Shown here: positions 57,353 to 64,000 of the stretch, in pieces
How the letters are laid out: every line of letters starts with the position of its first letter
Position numbering within the stretch: position 1 is the first letter of the stretch
Notes under the pieces: model-generated
What the model saw: only the letters and a program-made list of their open reading frames with translations
Databases searched by the model: none
What the model was told of the DNA's origin: nothing
Position numbers and translations under genes: made by a program
DNA from: CALCKW01 sp033852095
GTDB taxonomy: Bacteria; Pseudomonadota; Gammaproteobacteria; CALCKW01
Direction of reading: 5' to 3'
Length of the DNA stretch: 64,000 bases
Assembly (NCBI GenBank): GCA_033852095.1
Contig: JAWSVD010000029.1
Span: forward strand, 1 to 64,000

Positions 57353-58729
57353 TCATATGAAGGTCGCTGAAACCTGACACAAGCGCTCCACCTCGGGGAT
57401 GCGTTTTTTGTCGGTCAGAAAGAAAATGAGATGATCTTCTGGCTCGATAACCACATCCCGGTGGCCCATCAACACGGCACTGCCGCGCACCACCGCACCG
57501 ATGTTGGTATTGTGCGGCAGCCGAATTTCCTCGATGCGCCGCCCCACCAATTTCGAGTTACTCTTGTCCCCTTTGGCGACCGCCTCTATCACTTCCGCGC
57601 CACCGCGTCGCAGCGAATGCACGGCGGCTATAGCGCCGCGGCGGATATGCGTGAGCAGCTCACCGATCGTGACCTGGTGCGGGGAAATCGCGATGTCGAT
57701 CATGTTGCTGGGGATCAGATCGGCGTAGGCCGTGCGATTCACCAGCGACATCACCGTGCCCGCGCCCAGGCGCTTGGCCATGATGGCCGAGAGAATATTC
57801 GCCTCGTCGTCGTTGGTCAGCGCGCAAAATACGTCCATCTCTTCGATGTTTTCTTCCAGCAACAACTCGTGATCCGCGGCGTCACCCTCGAACACCATGG
57901 CCCGCGTCAGCTGGGTCGACAAGAGCACACAGCGGTCGTGGTAGCGCTCGATAAGCTTGACGTTGTAGTGCTGTTTCTCCAGGCGCTTGGCGAGCTCAAA
58001 ACCGATGTTGCCGCCGCCGGCGATCATCACGTGTTTGTTGGGGCTGCGGGCCGCGCGCATCTCGCGCATCACCACGGTGGCGTCGGGCCGCGTCGCCAGA
58101 AAAAAGACGTCATCGCCGTCTTCGATGATCGTATCGCCGTTGGGGATAATCGCGTGGTCATTGCGGTAGATGGCCGCCACACGGCAGTCCACATCGGGCA
58201 GGTGCTCTCGCAGCGCGCGCAATGGCAGCCCAACCAAGGCGCCCTTGGCCTCGGCGGTGACGCCGATCAAGCGCAGCCGCCCACTGGCGAAATCGACCAC
58301 CTGCAGGGCCCCAGGTAACTCGATCAAGCGGTGCATGTGGCGCGTCACCAGCTGCTCGGGGCTGATCAAGAAATCGACCGGGATGTGGTCGTTGTCGAAG
58401 AGCTCGGTCACCTCTTGGTAGGCATTGCTGCGCACCCGGGCGATTTTGGTGGGCGTACCAAAAATCGTGTAGGCCACCTGACAGGCCAACATATTGACCT
58501 CGTCACTGCTGGTGGTCGCGATCAGCATGTCGGCGTCATCTGCCCCCGCCTCGCGCAGCACCGCCGGGTGTGAGGCCACCCCCACCACGGCGCGCAGATC
58601 GAGCCTGGACTGCATCTCGGCCAGCACACTCGCGTTGGTATCAATGACAGTGACGTCATTGCCTTCGTCGGCGAGGTTTCTCGCCACCGCGGTGCCAACC
58701 TGCCCCGCACCCAAAATAATAATTTTCAC
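57353..58729 (-). CDS. trkA: Trk potassium transport regulator TrkA
   Basis: Peripheral NAD-binding subunit that gates TrkH. It is 458 residues with two RCK units: IIILGAGQVGTAVARNLADE and, halfway, VMIAGGGNIGFELAKRLE are the two Rossmann GxGxxG loops, each followed by an RCK-C domain. The length is normal for gammaproteobacteria. The start is GTG 58729, 16 nt after the NtrX-like gene, so the two-component genes and the transporter probably share a transcript. Confidence 0.96.
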   Translation of the reverse strand: MKIIILGAGQVGTAVARNLADEGNDVTVIDTNASVLAEMQSRLDLRAVVGVASHPAVLREAGADDADMLIATTSSDEVNMLACQVAYTIFGTPTKIARVRSNAYQEVTELFDNDHIPVDFLISPEQLVTRHMHRLIELPGALQVVDFASGRLRLIGVTAEAKGALVGLPLRALREHLPDVDCRVAAIYRNDHAIIPNGDTIIEDGDDVFFLATRPDATVVMREMRAARSPNKHVMIAGGGNIGFELAKRLEKQHYNVKLIERYHDRCVLLSTQLTRAMVFEGDAADHELLLEENIEEMDVFCALTNDDEANILSAIMAKRLGAGTVMSLVNRTAYADLIPSNMIDIAISPHQVTIGELLTHIRRGAIAAVHSLRRGGAEVIEAVAKGDKSNSKLVGRRIEEIRLPHNTNIGAVVRGSAVLMGHRDVVIEPEDHLIFFLTDKKRIPEVERLCQVSATFI

Positions 58730-58745
58730 GATCGAATCAACCTGA

Positions 58746-60122
58746 TCACTCGCGCGCTCGGCGCGTGTCGATGCCCAAACTCCGCATCTTACGGTAAAGA
58801 TGGGTGCGTTCCATACCTATTCTCGTGGCCAGGTCGCCCATGCGGCCACCAACCTCTGCCAATTGGCGGCTCAGGTAGGCGCGCTCAAATTCCGCGCGCG
58901 CCTCGCGCAGTGGCAGATGCAAGGGAAGGCGCATGACATCGTCACTGAGCACACGCTCGGCACCCTCGGGCACCACCAGCGCCGCCTCTATCTCATCGCT
59001 CGCCACCTCGCTGTCCTCGCCGAGGATCAGCAAGCGTTTAACCAAGTTGCGCAGCTCCAGCACATTGCCGCGCCAGTCGTGGTTGCGCAGCTTGTTCTGC
59101 GCCGCCACATTGAAGTGCCTGTAGGACAAACCCTCGCTCTCGGACAGCACATTGGCCAGTGACTCGACCAGCAGCGGTATGTCTTCACGGTGTTCGTTCA
59201 GGCCCAGGGTTTGAATCGGCACCACGTTTAGCCTGTAGAAGAGTTCCTCCAAGAGCCGCCCTGCACTGACCGCCTGGCGCGGGTCATCGTTGCTGCTGGC
59301 GATCACCCGCACCGAGAGTGGGCGCAGCTGCGGTGCACCGAGCGCCTGAAATTCTCCGCGCTCCAGCGCCGTGTTCAGCAGCTTCTGCGCCACTAGAGGC
59401 AATTCGGTAAAATCCTGCAGGAACAAGGTGCCGCCGTTGGCTTGCTCCAGCAATCCAATCTGGCGCTGCCCGTCGTGTTCGCTGCCGTAGAGCTCCGCCG
59501 CCGCGGTTCGCTCGTCCAAGGTGTCGCCACCGACAACCACAAAGGGCGCATCGGGCGAGGCACTGAGGTGGATGTGCTGTGCCAGCTCGTGTTTCAGCGA
59601 GCCCGCCGGCCCCGTCAACATCACCGAAGCATCGGCACCCGCCAAGCGCTCCACCTGCTCGCGCAGCCCGCGCATATAGCTGCTCTGCCCCACCAGCTCC
59701 ATGGGCGCTAGTCGCTCAGCGGCTTTGCCCTCCCCGGCAGCGTTGCTTTGCTGCCAGTTTTTCAGCGAGCGGTCTACCGTCATCAGCAGTTTCTGCAGTG
59801 ACAGGGGTTTTTCGATGAAATCCACAGCGCCCATGCGCGTCGCCTCCACCGCAGTTTCAACGGTGCCGTGGCCCGACATCATCACGACGGGGAACTCCAG
59901 CTCACCGGCGTCACGCCAGCCCTTGAGCACGGTGATGCCGTCTTCGTCGGGCATCCAGATATCCAGCAACACCAGGTCGGGCTTGAAAGTCTCACGCCGT
60001 GCCCGCGCAGTCTCCGCGTTTTCAGCGGTGCTGACGTCGTAACCCTCGTCGAGCAGGATCTCTTGCACAGTGGTGCGAATATCGGGCTCATCGTCCACGA
60101 CTAATATTGACTTGGCAGCCAT
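58746..60122 (-). CDS. NtrX-like response regulator with degenerate AAA+ domain
   Basis: A 458-residue response regulator. The receiver domain has Asp10/11, phospho-acceptor Asp54 (LVLLDIWMPDEDG) and Lys in IEKP. The central domain aligns with sigma-54 activators, but Walker A is GPAGSLKH rather than GExGTGKE, Walker B is GGTLFLQDF rather than GGTLFLDEI, and the GAFTGA loop is absent (ELYGSEHDGQRQIG). The C-terminus keeps a Fis-type HTH (LATRIGMERTHLYRKMRSLGI split at residues about 430-452). The frame is intact. It probably binds DNA and regulates without activating sigma-54. Next to the NtrY-like kinase gene. Confidence 0.85.
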   Translation of the reverse strand: MAAKSILVVDDEPDIRTTVQEILLDEGYDVSTAENAETARARRETFKPDLVLLDIWMPDEDGITVLKGWRDAGELEFPVVMMSGHGTVETAVEATRMGAVDFIEKPLSLQKLLMTVDRSLKNWQQSNAAGEGKAAERLAPMELVGQSSYMRGLREQVERLAGADASVMLTGPAGSLKHELAQHIHLSASPDAPFVVVGGDTLDERTAAAELYGSEHDGQRQIGLLEQANGGTLFLQDFTELPLVAQKLLNTALERGEFQALGAPQLRPLSVRVIASSNDDPRQAVSAGRLLEELFYRLNVVPIQTLGLNEHREDIPLLVESLANVLSESEGLSYRHFNVAAQNKLRNHDWRGNVLELRNLVKRLLILGEDSEVASDEIEAALVVPEGAERVLSDDVMRLPLHLPLREARAEFERAYLSRQLAEVGGRMGDLATRIGMERTHLYRKMRSLGIDTRRARE

Positions 60123-60143
60123 CAGCTTCTCCCAGCGAACATC

Positions 60144-62315
60144 TCAGCTCGCCGTATGCGGTAAATAGATTGTGATACAAGCACCGCCATCATCGGCGTT
60201 GCTCAACTCGATTTCGCCTTCGTGCTCTTCCACCACCTGCTTGACGATGGCCAAGCCCAGGCCGGTCCCGCGCCTTTTGGAAGTTACATAAGGTTCGAAC
60301 ACCCGGTCCAAGGTGTCCTCGGGGAAACCTGGTCCGTAATCCCTTACCTGCAGTTTTATTCGAGAGTTTCCGCCCCGCTCAACACACTGCAGACGGACAT
60401 CCACACGGGCTTGCAAATTATCATCCTGAGCCTCCAGTGCGTTTTTCAATACATTGTGCAGCAGCTGCCGAATGCGCCCGGAGTCAGCGCGCACCAGCGG
60501 AACATCCGGCGCCAATTGCAGGCCAATGCAACCGCCGGCGGGCAGCCCGCGGTAGAGCTCAACCACGTCACTCAGCAAATCGGCCAAACTCAGGTCGCTA
60601 AACGCCAAATCCGGTGTATTGGCGTATTCGGCAAAGGCGTTGACCATCGCCTTCATGCTCTCCACCTGTTGCACGATCGTCCGCGTGGCTCGGTCCATCA
60701 GCTCGCCGTCGTCGCCGAGCTTGTCCATGTAGCGGTGGCGAATACGCTCAGCCGACAGCTGAATGGGGGTCAAGGGGTTTTTGATTTCGTGCGCCAGGCG
60801 CCGTGCCACTTCGCTCCACGCGGCGTCGCGCTGGGCACGAATGATGGGCGATATATCGTCAAAGACCAACACATGGCCGGTGCCCACTTCGCCCAGGCGC
60901 GAACCTCTGCAGACAAAGGTGCGGCGGCCGCGCGCGCCGTTCAGGTGCAGCTCTTCCTGCCAGGTATTTGCGTCCGCGTCCAAGTGCGGAGCCACCGCTT
61001 CCGCCAGCGCCGCGTAGGCGCCGGTGCGCTCGCGCGCCTCGTCCAAGCTGATGCCCAGCACCTCCGCCCTGTCCACGCCGAGCATCTCGACAGCCGCGTT
61101 GTTGATGGTGCTCGGTCGCCCAGTTTGATCCAAGGTCATGACGCCGGTGGAGATACTGCCGACCACGGCTTGCAAATAGGCCCGCTGCTGCTCCACCTCA
61201 CCCTGGCTCAAGGTGGCCCGATCGCGCGCACTTTGCAACTGCCGCACCATCTGATTAAAGGAGTTGAGCAGGTAGCCAAATTCATCTTTGCCGCCGGGTG
61301 GCAACTGCTGTGTCAGGTCACCCTCCGCCACCGCGCGGGTGCCGGCAGCGAGCGCCTGCACGGGACGCATCAACAGCCGCGCCAGCCTAAAGGCAATCCA
61401 AATAGCCGCAAGCGCAGACAGGGCGAGCACCAGTGACAAGGTAAAGACAAAGCTGCTCTTCAGCGGCTCGCGCATGAAGGTGAGCTGCTGGTAGTGCTGG
61501 TAGGTGTCCTGCACGTCCTGCCCCAGCACCTGACGCCTGGCGTCGATGGGGTAGATCACTTCCAGTATGCGCGCTTTGCGCTCCGTGACCGCGTCATTGA
61601 AAGGCAGCCCGACCTGCACATCCAGGTTGCCGTCTTGGCGCTCGACAACGCCCACCACTGGTTGCCCGTCCAAGACCTGCTCGGACAGGGATTGATCGAC
61701 GCGCATCTGCGGCAGATAGAGGTTCATGCTCGCGGACGCGATGACCAGCCCGCGCTGATCGCGCAGGATCACTTCCCGCGCCCCGTGAATGCTCAGCGCG
61801 TCGCTCATGGCGGGCACCAGATAGGGGGCCTCGAGGGTTCTCAAGGTGACGCGGATCTTCTCGCTGCGGCGCAGGAATTCACGCTGCTCCTCGGCGAGTG
61901 AATCGCGGCTGATGTCCAGCGCGCTGCTCAGTGACTGCTCGATCTGCACGTTGAACCAGCTGTCGATGCCAGAGCGCAGAAAGCGCACCGAAAAGGTGTA
62001 GACAATGATCGCCGGCAGCAGCGACATCACCACCAGCATCAGCACCAGGCGCAGGGTGAATTTGGAGCCGGCCAAACCCTGCCGCAGCTCGCGCACCAAC
62101 CGCGCGGCGTTCATGGTCACCAACACGAAAATGATCACCGACATCAGGCCATTGATCACCAGCAACAAGTCGTTGGCGCGGCCAAAGCGCTCGAGGCTCT
62201 CGGCGCTGTTGCCGAGGAAATAAAGCGACGACAACAGCGAGACAAACACCGCCAGCATCAGCACCAGGCCCAGCGTGCCACGGTTGGATCTGGGGTTGTT
62301 TAGCGTATGCGCCAT
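60144..62315 (-). CDS. NtrY-like membrane sensor histidine kinase
   Basis: A 723-residue kinase. N-terminal membrane segments lie at about residues 14-34, 44-64 and 88-110, with a periplasmic sensor loop (about 115-280) and another segment near 283-305. HAMP, PAS, the HisKA domain with the phospho-acceptor His in LAHEIKNPLTPIQLSAERI, and HATPase with N-box VLKNALEA, G-box DYGPGFPED and GTGLGLAIVKQVVEEHEG follow. This is the NtrY arrangement. The start overlaps the DUF4390 end by 16 nt. Partner of the NtrX-like regulator, 21 nt downstream. Confidence 0.9.
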   Translation of the reverse strand: MAHTLNNPRSNRGTLGLVLMLAVFVSLLSSLYFLGNSAESLERFGRANDLLLVINGLMSVIIFVLVTMNAARLVRELRQGLAGSKFTLRLVLMLVVMSLLPAIIVYTFSVRFLRSGIDSWFNVQIEQSLSSALDISRDSLAEEQREFLRRSEKIRVTLRTLEAPYLVPAMSDALSIHGAREVILRDQRGLVIASASMNLYLPQMRVDQSLSEQVLDGQPVVGVVERQDGNLDVQVGLPFNDAVTERKARILEVIYPIDARRQVLGQDVQDTYQHYQQLTFMREPLKSSFVFTLSLVLALSALAAIWIAFRLARLLMRPVQALAAGTRAVAEGDLTQQLPPGGKDEFGYLLNSFNQMVRQLQSARDRATLSQGEVEQQRAYLQAVVGSISTGVMTLDQTGRPSTINNAAVEMLGVDRAEVLGISLDEARERTGAYAALAEAVAPHLDADANTWQEELHLNGARGRRTFVCRGSRLGEVGTGHVLVFDDISPIIRAQRDAAWSEVARRLAHEIKNPLTPIQLSAERIRHRYMDKLGDDGELMDRATRTIVQQVESMKAMVNAFAEYANTPDLAFSDLSLADLLSDVVELYRGLPAGGCIGLQLAPDVPLVRADSGRIRQLLHNVLKNALEAQDDNLQARVDVRLQCVERGGNSRIKLQVRDYGPGFPEDTLDRVFEPYVTSKRRGTGLGLAIVKQVVEEHEGEIELSNADDGGACITIYLPHTAS

Positions 62316-62887
62316 TGCTGCACGCCCCCCTGCAATTTCCAGGCGCGTGAAAAATAGGCTTGGGTGCGCAGCGGCGAGGGCAAGGCGTCGATGTCCAGGC
62401 TGACTTCCATGCGGCCAAAATGGCGCCGCCCAGGTTTCAGCAAACTTTCAGGCAGCAGTACCAAATCCCGCAAGCTCGCCATCGAGTGCAGCGCATCTTC
62501 CAGCTTTTTAAAGGAGACGCGGTCGCCTGTCAGCAAGCGCTCGAGGCGGTAGCTGCGGGTCAGGCCCTGGTAACTTAATCGGTGTGAGATTTGATAGCGC
62601 TTCAAGGTTTCGTCGGGCCAGAAACTGTATTGGCGCCAGATTTCGATGTCGATATCGAACTCCAGCGCAACCCCGCTCTCCAATGCCGAGCGGGCCAAGC
62701 CGGACAGTTGCAGCGAGACATCAGTGCTCAGATAGACACGGGAATCAACCACGTAGGAGACCAGTGAATTGAAGTCGACTTTGCCTTCTTCAGCACGCAG
62801 CGGTACGAGCACCGTGGCCAATAAAAGCCACAGCAAAAACAAGCGCTTTGCAAGCGCCGACACCGACAGCCGACGGTCACTGCTCAC
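62300..62887 (-). CDS. DUF4390 exported protein
   Basis: A 195-residue protein with a signal peptide or anchor (RLFLLWLLLATVLVPLRAE). The mature part is rich in beta-strand and has RVYLSTDVSLQLSGLARSAL, VALEFDIDIEIWRQYSFWPDE and SYRLERLLTG, typical of DUF4390. This family is found beside ntrY in many gammaproteobacteria and probably acts in the periplasm, perhaps with the sensor; that is inference. It overlaps ntrY by 16 nt. It lies 143 bp downstream of rsmB. Confidence 0.8.
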   Translation of the reverse strand: MSSDRRLSVSALAKRLFLLWLLLATVLVPLRAEEGKVDFNSLVSYVVDSRVYLSTDVSLQLSGLARSALESGVALEFDIDIEIWRQYSFWPDETLKRYQISHRLSYQGLTRSYRLERLLTGDRVSFKKLEDALHSMASLRDLVLLPESLLKPGRRHFGRMEVSLDIDALPSPLRTQAYFSRAWKLQGGVQQWRIR

Positions 62888-63030
62888 CCACGCGTCCTTG
62901 TCCCCATCAATACTCCTGCAGAGTAGGCATCTTACTCTGCATAGCGCCGTGATTCACCATTGACACAGCGGCCACAAACAGCTCTGTCAATGCAGAGCGG
63001 CCCAGACAGCTTATGCCGCCCGGTCCCGGG

Positions 63031-64000
63031 CTAGTGTTTTTCCAGCAGGGCGTAGAAAAAACCGTCCGCCCCGCCCTGGCCGGGCAGTATTTGCGCACCG
63101 TGCTCTCCCATCTGCCCCACCGGCAGCTGCGTGTCCAGCAGACGCGCGCCTTCGCAACGCTGTAAAAAAGCTTCAATCTGGCGGTCATTTTCATCGCGAA
63201 ACACAGAACAAGTGGCGTAGAGCAAGCGCCCACCGGGCGCCAGTGCGGTCCACAGTGCATCCAGCAGACCGGCCTGCACAATCACCAACTGACGCACGTC
63301 CTCGCGGCGACGCAGCAATTTGATGTCCGGGTGACGCCTGATCACGCCAGAACCAGTACAAGGCGCATCCAAGAGAATGCGATCGAACAGCTGCCCATCC
63401 CACCAATCCCCAACCTGAGCAGCGTCGGCGCACTGCAATTGCGCCTTTAAGCCCATGCGGTCGAGGTTCTCCGTCACCCGCGTCAAGCGGCTGCCGCTGA
63501 CATCCAGCGCCGTCAACTGCAGGTCATTGTCGGCCCACTCCAAGAGATGCGCTGTTTTGCCACCCGGCGCCGCGCAGGCATCCAATACCCGCTGCCCCGA
63601 CTGTGGATCCAACAGGGCGGCCGCCAGCTGCGCGGCGCTGTCCTGCACCGACGCCTTGCCTTCGCTAAAGCCCGGTAGCAATTCCACAGGCTGGGGCTCG
63701 GCGAGCACCACATCCCAGGCACCGATGCCAGCAGTCGCGGCTATGCCCGCCAGCGCAAGCGCGGCCAGATAGTCTTCGCGACTGCCCGCGCGGCGGTTCA
63801 CCCGCAGCGTCATGGGGCCACGGCCATTACCCGCTTCCAGCACCGCGTTGCGCTGTTCACCCCAATCCTCGCGCAGCAAGCTCAACATCCACGGTGGATG
63901 TGCAAATTGAGCAGCGGGTTGTTTGTCGATTTTTTTGATGATGGCGTCGCGCTCGCGCAGGAAACGCCGCAACACGGCGTTGATCAGCCCCCGCGCATGG
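63031..64000 (-). CDS. rsmB: 16S rRNA (cytosine967-C5)-methyltransferase, partial
   Basis: Methylates C967 of 16S rRNA. The window cuts the 5' end: the frame is open to the last base, and it lacks most of the N-terminal NusB-like domain (about 105-110 residues of the usual 430). The visible C-terminal part has ARGLINAVLRRF, the SAM motif LDACAAPGGKTAHLLE, the first catalytic Cys in LDAPCTGSGVIRRHPDIK and the second in LLYATCSVF. In Pseudomonas it lies beside trkA; here DUF4390 and ntrYX stand between them. Confidence 0.95.
   Translation of the reverse strand, partial: HARGLINAVLRRFLRERDAIIKKIDKQPAAQFAHPPWMLSLLREDWGEQRNAVLEAGNGRGPMTLRVNRRAGSREDYLAALALAGIAATAGIGAWDVVLAEPQPVELLPGFSEGKASVQDSAAQLAAALLDPQSGQRVLDACAAPGGKTAHLLEWADNDLQLTALDVSGSRLTRVTENLDRMGLKAQLQCADAAQVGDWWDGQLFDRILLDAPCTGSGVIRRHPDIKLLRRREDVRQLVIVQAGLLDALWTALAPGGRLLYATCSVFRDENDRQIEAFLQRCEGARLLDTQLPVGQMGEHGAQILPGQGGADGFFYALLEKH

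Noticed and set aside
58746..60122. NtrX-like gene as a pseudogene
   Set aside because: The frame is complete, both end domains are intact, and spacing to neighbours is tight; loss of motifs is confined to the AAA+ domain.

Overview
The window reads as one contiguous piece of a gammaproteobacterial core chromosome. The organism resembles marine relatives of Pseudomonas (Cellvibrionales/Pseudomonadales type). The evidence is the gene neighbourhoods: fdx-coaD-rsmD-ftsYEX-rpoH, a caa3-type cox cluster with ctaA/ctaB, plsY-tsaD-rpsU-yqeY, ponA-pilMNOPQ-aroK-aroB-damX-gltB, and rsmB-DUF4390-ntrY-ntrX-trkA-trkH. Genus cannot be fixed from the sequence alone. I saw no tRNA, rRNA, CRISPR array, prophage, integrase or transposase. 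Function calls rest on motifs read by eye; no database search was run.

Layout. 0.3-4.9 kb: a four-gene Gld-like ABC system (ATPase, permease, GldG-like, DUF4340) running into mutM. 4.1-7.35 kb: a tandem segmental duplication in which mutM plus a convergent beta-barrel gene has been copied; the second mutM is a decayed fragment, while both barrel genes are intact. 7.4-8.9 kb (minus): rsmD, coaD and a 2[4Fe-4S] ferredoxin. 9.1-13.0 kb (plus): ftsY-ftsE-ftsX, then rpoH preceded by a perfect CIRCE operator. 13.7-22.5 kb: respiratory block with SURF1, a SCO-like protein, ctaA and ctaB, and coxB-coxA-small protein-ctaG-coxC, all minus, with a small DUF2909 gene diverging from SURF1. 22.7-28.3 kb: plsY, two palindromic 159-bp repeats, tsaD, rpsU, yqeY, gltD, hemE. 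28.4-45.1 kb: ponA diverging from pilMNOPQ, then aroK, aroB, a DamX-like protein and gltB. 45.2-54.1 kb: SDR, dgt, a TPP enzyme, a GNAT acetyltransferase, dnaG, rsmE, a membrane protein and fpr. 54.3-64.0 kb (minus): rsmB (cut by the window edge), DUF4390, an NtrY/NtrX-like two-component pair, trkA, trkH, a methyltransferase and an LpxL-type acyltransferase.

How the genes work together. Coherent modules are heme A synthesis with terminal oxidase assembly, ammonium assimilation (GltB/GltD), the type IV pilus alignment complex and secretin, the FtsEX divisome transporter with the SRP receptor, and potassium uptake coupled to a membrane two-component system. Two conserved neighbourhoods are interleaved. 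gltD-hemE lie after yqeY instead of after gltB, and dnaG lies about 24.5 kb from rpsU-yqeY beside rsmE. This points to local rearrangement.

Most of the window is ordinary housekeeping sequence. The observations most worth following are the CIRCE element before rpoH, the mutM/barrel duplication with a pseudogene, the NtrX-like regulator whose AAA+ motifs are degraded, and the palindromic repeat pair between plsY and tsaD.
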